NCBI GenBank assembly: GCA_020636255.1
Contig: JACJYE010000007.1
Location: 1 to 64,000, forward strand
Origin: Lewinellaceae bacterium
GTDB lineage: Bacteria > Bacteroidota > Bacteroidia > Chitinophagales > Saprospiraceae
Reading direction: 5' to 3'
Length of the DNA stretch: 64,000 nucleotides
Shown here: piece after piece, positions 34,505 through 42,852 of the stretch
Position numbering within the stretch: position 1 is the stretch's first letter
Layout: the number at the start of each line of letters is the position of its first letter
Position numbers and translations under genes: made by a program
The notes under the pieces: model-generated
The model's database searches: none
Seen by the model: the letters and a program-made list of their open reading frames with translations, nothing else
What the model was told of the DNA's origin: nothing

Positions 34505-35797
34505 ATGTTCTCCTTTCTTTTTCAAAATCCCCGTATTGGTTTCCTGCTGTTGCCGGCCCTGGCGCTTGCGGCCTGCCAGACGGAGCCGGCCCGGAAAGCC
34601 GAAAAAACAGCATGGCTGCAGGAGCAGTCTATCCCCATCTTTTCTATAAACCCGGGCGACACGATTTTCTCCGATCTTCAATTCCTAAAGGAAGAACTAA
34701 AAGGCGTAGAGATCATCGGCCTGGGCGAGCAATCGCATGGCGACGGCAGCACCTTCCTGGCAAAGGCCCGGCTCGTGAAATTCCTGCACCAGGAGATGGG
34801 CTTTTCCCTGCTGGCCTTCGAATCCGGCATACTGGACTGTACCCTGGCCTTACAGGCCTTCGAAGGCGGGGCCACTATCGATTCGGCCTTTCGCGCCGGG
34901 GTGTTCAAGATTTGGAGCAACAGCAGCGAAGTGGCGGAACTGCGACAATACGCCGGCTCGGCCATAGCGGATGCCAGCACCCCTCCCTTTGTCGGTTTCG
35001 ACTGCCAGCTGTCCGGCAACCTGCCACCCCAGGTGCGGGCCGACGCTATCTGCCGGTTCCTGCAGCAGGAGCATCCCGGTTTCGACTCAAGTGTTTTCTC
35101 CCTGGTTTGGCAGGTGCTGGCGCCCGACAGCCCGAAAAACTTCGCTCACTGGAAGCGGGATACCATTTTCCAGCAGGCCTTCTTTGCACAGCTGGATTCG
35201 CTCTCCCGCCTGGCAGCCCGGCTGCAGCCGGCAACGCTGGAGGGCAGGCTTATGCAAAGAGGCGTTTCAGGGCTGAAACACTATTACTTTTTTATCTGGA
35301 AAATGAACGCCATCAACCCCGACTACTCGGCGCTGAACGTCCGCGATAGCGTCATGGCCGCTAACCTGGCCTGGCTGAAAGAAGAGATATTCCCCGGCCG
35401 GAAGGTTATTATCTGGGCCGCCAACACCCATTTGGGCTACGAACGCCAGAAACTGAAATACCCGGACGCGATGCACCCCATGGGCAGCTACCTGAAGCAG
35501 TGGTACGGAGATAAGTACTACGTATTGTCATTCACCGCGTATACTGGCCGGTACGGCAGCCTGCAGTCCGGCCTGCGCAACGTGCCGGCCTGCAGCAATA
35601 AATCGCTGGAATACCTATGGGCGGATACCGGCTACCCCAACGCCTGCCTGCGCAGGGGAGCGCTGGCCACTTTCCCGTTCGAACACCCGTTCCAGGCGCG
35701 CCTGTATGGCTATGCGAACTGGTATGCCGAATGGCCTGAGATGACGGACGGCATCTTTTTTATTCGCGATATGCTCCCAAGCCATGTCGTAGATTGA
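34505..35797 (+). CDS. Erythromycin-esterase-family lipoprotein
   Basis: 430 aa from ATG at 34505; the longer in-frame start at 34364 lacks a signal. Lipobox ALAAC after a hydrophobic segment. The family core follows: GLGEQSHGDGSTF, LLAFESGILDC, VGFDCQLSG, IIWAANTHLGY. Gln/Glu-Ser-His and Glu positions match the active-site region known for EreA/B-like enzymes. Many chromosomal members are not resistance genes, and membrane anchoring outside the cell argues against intracellular macrolide hydrolysis. Substrate unknown. Confidence 0.86.
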   Translation: MFSFLFQNPRIGFLLLPALALAACQTEPARKAEKTAWLQEQSIPIFSINPGDTIFSDLQFLKEELKGVEIIGLGEQSHGDGSTFLAKARLVKFLHQEMGFSLLAFESGILDCTLALQAFEGGATIDSAFRAGVFKIWSNSSEVAELRQYAGSAIADASTPPFVGFDCQLSGNLPPQVRADAICRFLQQEHPGFDSSVFSLVWQVLAPDSPKNFAHWKRDTIFQQAFFAQLDSLSRLAARLQPATLEGRLMQRGVSGLKHYYFFIWKMNAINPDYSALNVRDSVMAANLAWLKEEIFPGRKVIIWAANTHLGYERQKLKYPDAMHPMGSYLKQWYGDKYYVLSFTAYTGRYGSLQSGLRNVPACSNKSLEYLWADTGYPNACLRRGALATFPFEHPFQARLYGYANWYAEWPEMTDGIFFIRDMLPSHVVD

Positions 35798-35812
35798 ACG
35801 CAAACATTGCTT

Positions 35813-36736
35813 ATGGCCCACAACTATCAGTATTTGATCGAAACAGAGGCGCTCAGCTTCGCCTATCATCCTGGCCAGCAGGCGCTCGCCCAGGTTTCGC
35901 TACAGGTGAAACCCGGGGCCATCTACGGCTTTATCGGCCAGAACGGGGCAGGCAAAACAACGGCCATTAAGGTGTTGTTGTCGCTGCTGGATAACTACGA
36001 AGGCAAGGTGCACATCTTTGGGGCCGACATCCGGAAGAAACGCAAGGAGATACTGGCCAGAACCGGCTCGCTGGTCGAAGAGCCCGCACTATACCACCAC
36101 CTCACCGGATGGGAGAACATGCTGAACCGGTCGCTATTGCTGCGGTTGCCGAAAAGCAGGGCCGAAGAAGCGCTGCGGCAGCTTGGGTTGTTCGATGCCC
36201 GCCACAAAAAAGTTAGCGCCTACTCGCAGGGGATGCGACAGCGCCTCGGCATCGCCCAGGCCCTGATGTCGTCCCCTGAGCTGCTCATCCTCGATGAGCC
36301 GACCAACAGCCTGGACCCCAACGGCATCCGCGAGATCAGGCAACTGCTGGCCAATCTGGCCGCCGGGGGGGTCACGGTATTCCTGTCGAGCCACGTGCTA
36401 AGCGAAGTAGAGAAAGCTGTGACCGACATCGGCATCATCCACCAGGGCCGCCTGTTGTTCCAGGGGCCGATGGCCGGCCTGCGGGAAGGTGCACGGGAGG
36501 AAGCCTACCTCGACACCGGCGACAACCTACAATGCCTGGAACTGCTCAGGCAACATGGAATCACGGCTAATATGGCTGGCCAGAAGCTGAACCTGGGAAG
36601 TATAGGGCGGGAGGAAGCCGCCCGCATCAATACCTTGCTGGCCGGGCAGGGCGTGAAAGTCTATGCCCTGGAATGGGCCCGAAAAAGCCTGGAACAATTG
36701 TTTTTCGAGATCACCAACACCGCCGACGCCCTATGA
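35813..36736 (+). CDS. ABC transporter ATP-binding protein
   Basis: 307 aa from ATG at 35813. Walker A GQNGAGKT, signature YSQGMRQRLGIAQ, Walker B LLILDEPTNSLDP, H-loop SSHVLSEVEK. The C-terminal extension (about 220-307) is typical of CcmA/lantibiotic-type exporters. ATG of the permease gene overlaps its stop (ATGA), so the two are translationally coupled. Confidence 0.95.
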   Translation: MAHNYQYLIETEALSFAYHPGQQALAQVSLQVKPGAIYGFIGQNGAGKTTAIKVLLSLLDNYEGKVHIFGADIRKKRKEILARTGSLVEEPALYHHLTGWENMLNRSLLLRLPKSRAEEALRQLGLFDARHKKVSAYSQGMRQRLGIAQALMSSPELLILDEPTNSLDPNGIREIRQLLANLAAGGVTVFLSSHVLSEVEKAVTDIGIIHQGRLLFQGPMAGLREGAREEAYLDTGDNLQCLELLRQHGITANMAGQKLNLGSIGREEAARINTLLAGQGVKVYALEWARKSLEQLFFEITNTADAL

Positions 36737-37497
36737 ACAAGTTCTGGCTCGCCCTGCGCAGCGAATTCCTGAAGTCGCGCCGCACCCTGGCGCTGGCCAC
36801 CGCGGCCTGGCTGCCCGCCCTCATTGCGGGCCTGGCCTTTGCCCTGTTCTATTTCCGCAGCGAAGATTTTGCAAAAATGGGCGCCGACCCCTGGCAGATG
36901 ATGGCGGCCAATGTGTTCGGGCTCTACGCCGTGCTCATTTTGCCGATGTACGCTATGGTCGTCGCCTTCTCCACCAATCAGGTTGAACACGCATCCAACG
37001 CCTGGAAAAACCTCTTCACCCTGCCGTATCCGCGGCTCACTATCTACCTCTCGAAATGGGCCTTCGCTTTCCTGCTCATCCTGGCCTTTTCGCTGCTGTT
37101 ATGCGGATGGCTGTACCTGGTGGGTAACGTACTGGCCGTGCTGAAGCCGGAGATCGGCTTCCAGGATTTCAATTCCTTCGGCATGACGGCGCGTTTTTTC
37201 ATCAAGTTCTTCCTGGCCGTCCTGGGCGTATTCTCCATCCAGTTCCTGCTGAGTTTCTATTGGCGCGATTTTATCCGCCCCGTCGGAGCGGGGCTGGCAC
37301 TCACGATAGCCGGCGCGATCGGCGCCGGTTGGGAATATGCCTGGCTTTTCCCCTATTCAGCCACCGTGCGCGTCAGCGAGCAGTTCCGCAAGGAACAGCT
37401 GAGCTTCTTCCCTCCCGAGATCCTGGTGAGCCTGCTGGCCAGTGGCGTATTGTTCCTGGTAGGCTATCTGCTGGCCTTGCGCCGCATACGCCGATGA
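36733..37497 (+). CDS. ABC transporter permease (ABC-2 type)
   Basis: 254 aa from ATG at 36733, overlapping the ATPase stop by 4 bases. Six hydrophobic segments. MNKFWLALRSEFLKSRRTLALATAAWLP and AFSTNQVEHASNAWKNLFTLPYPR resemble BcrB/lantibiotic-immunity-type permeases. With 35813-36736 it forms a complete exporter; substrate unknown. Confidence 0.88.
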   Translation: MNKFWLALRSEFLKSRRTLALATAAWLPALIAGLAFALFYFRSEDFAKMGADPWQMMAANVFGLYAVLILPMYAMVVAFSTNQVEHASNAWKNLFTLPYPRLTIYLSKWAFAFLLILAFSLLLCGWLYLVGNVLAVLKPEIGFQDFNSFGMTARFFIKFFLAVLGVFSIQFLLSFYWRDFIRPVGAGLALTIAGAIGAGWEYAWLFPYSATVRVSEQFRKEQLSFFPPEILVSLLASGVLFLVGYLLALRRIRR

Positions 37498-37524
37498 TGG
37501 GTGTGGAGTAAAAAAATGCAAGAA

Positions 37525-37549
37525 GGCCACTCTGTTGTACAAAGTGGCC
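37525..37549 (-). terminator. Terminator of the electron-transfer operon
   Basis: GGCCACT (37525-37531) pairs with AGTGGCC (37543-37549). On the minus strand it is followed, after TTCTTGCA, by a run of seven T. It lies 60 bases after the last gene of the minus-strand operon (37610). Confidence 0.65.
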
Positions 37550-37609
37550 CTCTGTCCTAACGGCCCTCATACAGGCACGTTCTCAAAAATCCTGCGTTCT
37601 GATGAAATA

Positions 37610-38014
37610 TTAGTCGTCCAGCGAGCGGATGAAGTTGACCAGGTGCCAGACGTCTTCTTTTTCTGGGATCTTTTTCTCGTAGTTAGGCATGTCACCTTTG
37701 CCTATCCAGGATTTGTAGAAGAGAGCGCCGTCCGTTTGCTTCTGGAAAGCGGCAGTGGTAAAATCACCGGCAGGCGTATCCAGGTTGGCTGCTTTCGGGC
37801 CGTCGCCCAGGCCATCCTTACCGTGACAGGATTTGCAGTGCAGGCTCCACAGCGACTTACCGCGGGCGATCGACTCCTTATCGGCCTTGACCGGGTTTTC
37901 CATCTTCTTATACTTGTCAGGAACTACCCAATCCTTTGATTGTGCATGGATCGTATTGGCGTAAAAAAACCCAACGACTAAAACGGCCATCACAACAATG
38001 AATCTACTTTTCAT
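37610..38014 (-). CDS. Monohaem c-type cytochrome
   Basis: 134 aa from ATG at 38014 (MKSRFIVVMAVLVVGFFYAN), signal peptide cleaved near IHAQ. Haem motif CKSCH near residue 60, with Met ligand candidate GDMPNYEKKI. Class-I cytochrome c, periplasmic, probably the soluble electron acceptor or donor of the operon. Last gene of seven on the minus strand. Confidence 0.9.
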   Translation of the reverse strand: MKSRFIVVMAVLVVGFFYANTIHAQSKDWVVPDKYKKMENPVKADKESIARGKSLWSLHCKSCHGKDGLGDGPKAANLDTPAGDFTTAAFQKQTDGALFYKSWIGKGDMPNYEKKIPEKEDVWHLVNFIRSLDD

Positions 38015-38083
38015 GGCTTTGGTTTTTGATGATTGATTTCTGTTTTTTTGACGATAAACGGCGGCAAGGGCCACCATATTTTT

Positions 38084-38965
38084 TTAGTTTTCCGCAGCTT
38101 TTTTTCTCAACCTGAACAGCTTGTATATCACCTCCAGGTAGTGCCCCCAGATGATGAGCAGCAGGGCGACAAAAGTGAGCAGCAGCCACAAGGGCGGGTT
38201 GGGGCTCGACAGCCCCCTGGTAACGCTGGCCGACTCTTTTGCCGGAATGCCCCAGGGTTCGCTGACACCCGATTCTACAGTACCGTACGTATCATCTTCC
38301 TCGAGGCGGACAAACATGTCGATGCTGCCGTCGGGGTTTCCGGGAAGGCCGGCAGGGAACTCTACGGACGCCATCCCATCCTCGTCGGTGGTGGCCTCGC
38401 CGATCTTCAACGGCCGGAATGTGCCTTTGACGTAGAAGTACACGTCGGCTTCCGCGATCGGCAATCCTCTGCTTTCGAGCGTTGCGACAAGCGTCCTCGT
38501 GGAATCCTCTTCCTGGGCTTCCAGGCCTATCGTTGCTGCGGTAATGGTGATCTCGTCATCACTATCGCTGTATTCGTCATTCCCGTCAAAGCGGGCCGCC
38601 AGCATAAAAGCGCCGGCAGTATCGGCATACAGTTCCGATTTGGAAATGGACAGGCTTGCTATGCCATCCTCATCGGTCGTAGCCTTGCCCAACTCTTTTT
38701 CAAGGGTATCCGACAAAGAGAAGAACGCCACTTCCAGCCCGGGCAGGCCCGTAAAGCGCCCGTCGATCTTTGCCCTGGCCAGTGCTTTCAACTCGGCCAT
38801 ATCCTCGCCGCGCTGAACAGCGGACAGGCTCATCCGGCTACTGATCTGTTCCGGCTCTTCTTCCTCCTCCTGGCCCCATACGTTGACGGACAGCCCCAGC
38901 AGAAGCAGGACAAGCATCCAATGCCCGAAGGAGAACGGCCAATTTATGGAATTTGATCTTTTCAT
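38084..38965 (-). CDS. Exported Ig-like protein with C-terminal membrane anchor
   Basis: 293 aa. Signal peptide (about 1-31, ending WGQ), acidic stretch EEEEEPEQ, then two beta-rich repeats of about 90 residues. Each has the turn ATTDEDGIAS or ATTDEDGMAS, as in carboxypeptidase-regulatory/Ig-like modules. A C-terminal transmembrane helix (WLLLTFVALLLIIWGHYL) is followed by KLFRLRKK inside. Probably a structural partner of the NrfD/FeS module; no redox motif. The spacing to nrfD-like gene is 12 bases. Confidence 0.78.
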   Translation of the reverse strand: MKRSNSINWPFSFGHWMLVLLLLGLSVNVWGQEEEEEPEQISSRMSLSAVQRGEDMAELKALARAKIDGRFTGLPGLEVAFFSLSDTLEKELGKATTDEDGIASLSISKSELYADTAGAFMLAARFDGNDEYSDSDDEITITAATIGLEAQEEDSTRTLVATLESRGLPIAEADVYFYVKGTFRPLKIGEATTDEDGMASVEFPAGLPGNPDGSIDMFVRLEEDDTYGTVESGVSEPWGIPAKESASVTRGLSSPNPPLWLLLTFVALLLIIWGHYLEVIYKLFRLRKKAAEN

Positions 38966-38977
38966 TGCGTTCTGACT

Positions 38978-40297
38978 TTATTTGTTTTCCTTTTCGTATA
39001 CCGAGATCGGGATCACATTGATCAGCTTCGGTATCAGCGTGAAGAAAATGAAGAAAGTAGCAGCTCCTGCCAGCACCAATGCCCATTCTACCCAGGTTGC
39101 ACTGTAGTGCAAGAATTCCGGCCGAGCGTCCTGTACGGGAAGCAGCGGCGTCTCCAGCGGAGGTACTACGGTCAGGTAACGCCTTACCCAAACGGCCACG
39201 ACCAGCAGCAGGGAGATAAGCGCGAGGTTGTTCGGCGTCCTCAGCCTGGGGAATGCAATGACAATGATCGGGATGATGATCCCGAACAGATTGGCCAGGT
39301 GGAAGGCCCAGCCGAACTCATCGAAGTCCAGAAGCTTGGCCGTCACCGCTGCTTCCCATTTTCCGGAGCTGTACCAGCTGGTAATGTATTCCGAGAAGGT
39401 AAAATAGCCGAAGGCTGCGACGAGCACGAGCAAAATGAGGGCCATCTTGCGAAAATGCTGGTCGGTCAGGTATTCATCCAAACCGAATAACTTCCGATAC
39501 ACCCACATCACGCCTATGATCAACGCGATGCCTGTTGCAACCGACGAGATGACGTAAGCCGGCCCGAAGATCGTACTGTGCCAGCCCGGCCGCAACGACA
39601 TACCGAATATCCAGGACAATACGGCGAAGGCCAGGATCACTTTCGGCACCATGATAAAGGCCATGGATTTCGTCGAGTGGTCGATCTGGTTTTCCTGCTC
39701 TTCCGTGCCTTTGTACCGCAATGCCAGCGCGCTGTACAGCTTCCTGCGCCAGGAGGGCAGCTCCAGCAGCGGGCTGTCTCTGAGGATGGCGAAGTCCTTG
39801 ACCAGCAAAAGGTAGGCAAATACCGTGATCCCTACCAGGTAAGTGGAGATCACCATAACGTCCCAGGTGATCGGCGATTGGACGCGGGCATGGATGAAGA
39901 GGTAGTGCAGGCGGTCGAAACGGCCGATGCACAGGAGAATGAATACCGGCCCAATGATGCCGGTAATGAAAGCGACCAGGGCGGAGATCCGTATGATAGG
40001 CCGCCCCCAGGGCACTTTGAAATAATACAGGATGGCCGCGAGCATGGCCGCGCCATAACTCACGCCGATGAAATAAATGAAGTTGGCAATGTAATACCCC
40101 CAAACCACGTTGTCGCGCATACCGGTGACAACGTGCCCGATGGCGATCTGCTTATACAGGCCATAAGCGCCAAACAGGATCAGGGCCAGCAGCAGGCCTA
40201 CCCATAAGCGGTATACGATGCCTGCTTTTTTAAACTGGGGCTCCAGCGCCTGTACAATGGCGGTTTGTTTTTTATTGAGCTCAACGGTTTTCATCAT
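38978..40297 (-). CDS. NrfD/PsrC-type integral membrane quinol-binding subunit
   Basis: 439 aa with about ten transmembrane helices. FIYFIGVSYGAAMLAAILYYFKVPWGRPIIRISAL and GLDEYLTDQHFRKMALILLVL fit the NrfD/PsrC/ActC superfamily, whose members exchange electrons between quinone and an FeS partner. The FeS gene lies 35 bases upstream in the same operon. Length is near ActC of alternative complex III, but there is no ActB-like subunit in the window. Confidence 0.88.
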   Translation of the reverse strand: MMKTVELNKKQTAIVQALEPQFKKAGIVYRLWVGLLLALILFGAYGLYKQIAIGHVVTGMRDNVVWGYYIANFIYFIGVSYGAAMLAAILYYFKVPWGRPIIRISALVAFITGIIGPVFILLCIGRFDRLHYLFIHARVQSPITWDVMVISTYLVGITVFAYLLLVKDFAILRDSPLLELPSWRRKLYSALALRYKGTEEQENQIDHSTKSMAFIMVPKVILAFAVLSWIFGMSLRPGWHSTIFGPAYVISSVATGIALIIGVMWVYRKLFGLDEYLTDQHFRKMALILLVLVAAFGYFTFSEYITSWYSSGKWEAAVTAKLLDFDEFGWAFHLANLFGIIIPIIVIAFPRLRTPNNLALISLLLVVAVWVRRYLTVVPPLETPLLPVQDARPEFLHYSATWVEWALVLAGAATFFIFFTLIPKLINVIPISVYEKENK

Positions 40298-40332
40298 TGA
40301 TGATTATCGAGTCCACAAATAAATTCGATCCC

Positions 40333-41292
40333 TTACAGCTGATCCTCGTACAACTTTCTCCGTTCTTCCGGCATTTCCTCCAGAGCCTCCTCGGCAGGGC
40401 GGATACGGTCTACGGGCGGCAGATAGTATACCCGCGGCTCAGTGCCCAGCTCTTCGCCATAGCGGTAAGCTGCGCGCTCGGCAATGAGCTCGCTGAAACG
40501 GAAGGTCTCAGAACCGTTGGTGACGATATCCTCGTTCTGGTCGCCGAAGAAAAAGGCGCCGTTGGGGCAGGCCGTCACACAATCCGGCAGTTTACCCATG
40601 CGGGCCATATCGGGGCAGAAGTCGCATTTCTCCACCGTACCTACCTGGCCGGGAATACTGGTTTCCGGCGAGGAGTAGTGCGTTTTCATATCGGCGGGTT
40701 CGCCGGGTTCACCCCAGTTGAAAACCCTGGTGGAATAGGGGCATGCGGTCATGCAGAACTTACAGCCGATACAGCGGGTATTATCGACGAGCACCAGCCC
40801 GTCCTGCCGCTTGAAGGTAGCGTCTACCGGGCATACCTTCACGCAGGGCGGGTTGTCGCAGTGGAAACAGGTTTTCGGGAACCAGTAGGGTTCGCTTGTC
40901 TTGCTGTCTTTCATCAGCTTGACCGTCAGCCATTCCCTGTCGGGAGGGAGGTGGTGCATCTTCTGACAGGCAGATACGCACCTGCGGGCATTGGTACAGC
41001 GGGCCAGGTCGATGACCATGACGAATTTTTTGCCCGGGACGCCTGTCCGGGCCTCTTCGTAACTGACCTCCTGGGTATGGTGCGCATGCATGAGGTGAGC
41101 GCGGTTGACTTCCACCAGCTGCCCGTCGGGCGTAAGCACCTTGACCGTATCCGTTTGTTCCGCCATTCCGTGCTCATGGCCTTCACCGGAAGACGAGCAG
41201 GAAAAGACCAGCTGGCCCCAGGCTGCGAGGGTGACCCCCAGAGCGCCTTTCTTCAAAAAATCCCGGCGGCTGTTTTCTGATGATTCTGACAT
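40333..41292 (-). CDS. Tat-exported four-cluster ferredoxin-like subunit (DsrO/PsrB type)
   Basis: 319 aa. Tat signal NSRRDFLKKGALG at the N-terminus. Four Cys-rich segments: CTNARRCVSAC; CFHCDNPPCVKVCP; CIGCKFCMTACP; CDFCPDMARMGKLPDCVTACP. That is ligands for four [4Fe-4S] clusters. Exported to the periplasm to work with NrfD. In PsrABC-type enzymes this subunit links the molybdopterin subunit to quinone. That catalytic subunit is missing here, so electrons may pass to or from the haem proteins of the operon. Confidence 0.92.
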   Translation of the reverse strand: MSESSENSRRDFLKKGALGVTLAAWGQLVFSCSSSGEGHEHGMAEQTDTVKVLTPDGQLVEVNRAHLMHAHHTQEVSYEEARTGVPGKKFVMVIDLARCTNARRCVSACQKMHHLPPDREWLTVKLMKDSKTSEPYWFPKTCFHCDNPPCVKVCPVDATFKRQDGLVLVDNTRCIGCKFCMTACPYSTRVFNWGEPGEPADMKTHYSSPETSIPGQVGTVEKCDFCPDMARMGKLPDCVTACPNGAFFFGDQNEDIVTNGSETFRFSELIAERAAYRYGEELGTEPRVYYLPPVDRIRPAEEALEEMPEERRKLYEDQL

Positions 41293-41335
41293 GACTGCAG
41301 TTTTTTCAATTAGAGGATCCGTTGCTTAGTCGTGT

Positions 41336-42268
41336 TTAAAAATTCCACAAGCGGGTAATGTTGAAACCGATGAGGAACCCCTTGTCCGGGTTTGTTTTCC
41401 AGTTGAAAGTATTATTGAGCTGCGGAACGATGTTGTAGTTCTGCCCGACGAAGATCTGGAAGGCGTGAGAACTGGACACGGCCTCGATGCCGAAGCTCAG
41501 GTTTGGGTTCGGGTTGTTGACCTCATTATCGGTCAGCGGCAGGTCGTAATTGGCGATGACGCTCAGGGTCGGGCTTACCTTCAGGCGCCCGAGGAAGGAC
41601 AACGACAGGTTGTCGTTTTCCATTTGCAGCAGGGTCTCCGGGTCAGCGTCTGAAGGCACCAGTTCCTGGAAGTTGAAGTGCGCGACGTTGACGCTGGCCT
41701 GCAATGAGAAGGCCTTGCTGATCTTCCGGGCCACCATCAGTTGGTGGAAATAGGACAAACGGTCGGAGCCCTCATAAGTATTATCCGGGAAGTTCTTCTT
41801 GTTGCGGGTATCGATACCGGCATTGACGAAATAGGTGACGCTCACCGGCCAGCCACCTTCCCGCCCCTGCTGGAAGAGCGCGTATTTAGCGCTGAAGTCC
41901 CACATCTTCCGCTCCTTGGTGAAACCGAAGCCGACCTGAAGCTTTTCTACGGGCACGTAGCTGAAGCCCAGCCGGATATTGGAAGGCGCATAGAACCCCC
42001 AGAAATCGTCATAACCATTATCCATGGTGCCGAAGCGGTGTTGGATATCCATTTCAAAGGTACCTTTGATCGGCACCATAACGGTCTGGTTGTCTATCAG
42101 CCAAACGCTTTCGAAGGTATTGCGCACAGGGCGGGTGTCTTTTTCGGGGGCAGCTTCTTCTTCCTGGGCCTGTACGGCGCCGGCGAGCAGAAGGAAAACG
42201 AAAGTGCACATCCATACGAGGATGTTAGCGCCCTGAGATGTTTTGGAGAACAGCGGTAACTTGTTCAT
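41336..42268 (-). CDS. Outer-membrane beta-barrel protein, DUF5777 type
   Basis: 310 aa with signal peptide (to AVQAQ). Many amphipathic strands with aromatic ends (IRLGFSYVPVEKLQVGFGFTKE) and a terminal aromatic residue (RLWNF) indicate an outer-membrane barrel; pattern fits DUF5777 as I recall it. It lies between haem lipoproteins and the FeS/NrfD genes, so it could hold or pass an extracellular electron conduit. That role is inference. Confidence 0.75.
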   Translation of the reverse strand: MNKLPLFSKTSQGANILVWMCTFVFLLLAGAVQAQEEEAAPEKDTRPVRNTFESVWLIDNQTVMVPIKGTFEMDIQHRFGTMDNGYDDFWGFYAPSNIRLGFSYVPVEKLQVGFGFTKERKMWDFSAKYALFQQGREGGWPVSVTYFVNAGIDTRNKKNFPDNTYEGSDRLSYFHQLMVARKISKAFSLQASVNVAHFNFQELVPSDADPETLLQMENDNLSLSFLGRLKVSPTLSVIANYDLPLTDNEVNNPNPNLSFGIEAVSSSHAFQIFVGQNYNIVPQLNNTFNWKTNPDKGFLIGFNITRLWNF

Positions 42269-42279
42269 GATAGTGTATT

Positions 42280-42690
42280 TTAATTGTCTTTAGCGCCCTG
42301 GATGATCCAGGCCAGCACTTTTTCATTAAGGATATCATCAGGCCCGGAGAGGGGCATGGGCTGAGCCCTGTTGCCGAGCAGCCATTGCATCAGTTCGCTG
42401 TCTGCCGGCTTTTCAGCGTTGATATAACCTCCTTGTATGAGCTCGTCATAGGCATTGGCGGGCGACAGGTCGGGGGAAGTACCTCCGGTGCTGTGGCAAC
42501 CGCTGATGTTGCATTTCAGCTCCTCGAAAAGCGGAAGGATATCCTCTGAAAAACTCACCTGAATAGTGGTATCCACATCAGGAGGCTCGATGGACAAAAT
42601 GCCCGAGTCATAAGAACAGCCCGATGGCGCCAGCATGCTGAACAGCAATAAGGCCGCGGCCAGGACGGAAAGAATGGATTGCTTCTTCAT
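42280..42690 (-). CDS. Small lipoprotein with unusual CX4CH haem-like motif
   Basis: 136 aa from ATG at 42690; a longer frame has no signal. Lipobox SGC after the hydrophobic leader. One haem-like motif CNISGCHS (C-X4-CH instead of C-X2-CH), then TGGTSPDLSPANAYDEL and MPLSG..VLAWIIQGAKDN as in small cytochromes linked to planctomycete-type c domains. CX4CH haem sites are known in some multihaem cytochromes. Gap to the barrel gene is 11 bases. Confidence 0.78.
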   Translation of the reverse strand: MKKQSILSVLAAALLLFSMLAPSGCSYDSGILSIEPPDVDTTIQVSFSEDILPLFEELKCNISGCHSTGGTSPDLSPANAYDELIQGGYINAEKPADSELMQWLLGNRAQPMPLSGPDDILNEKVLAWIIQGAKDN

Positions 42691-42852
42691 GATGTCGGTA
42701 ATTGATTTTTCACCCCTGGCCCTTAGGCCACAAGTTATGGGTGAAATAGATGCTATTCGGAAAAATGGCGGCCTGGCAGGCATAGCGGCCGGAAGAACGG
42801 CTCGGGCCGTTCTTCCGGTGCCGGGCAGCATAGCGCTGCGCTGATAGCTTGG

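Noticed and set aside
34505..35797. Macrolide resistance gene (ereA/ereB)
   Set aside because: Family match is clear, but the protein is a predicted lipoprotein outside the cytoplasm and sits among ordinary chromosomal genes, so I do not call it a resistance determinant.
38978..41292. Alternative complex III
   Set aside because: FeS and NrfD subunits are present, but there is no fused ActB-like protein, no second NrfD and no adjacent cytochrome oxidase.
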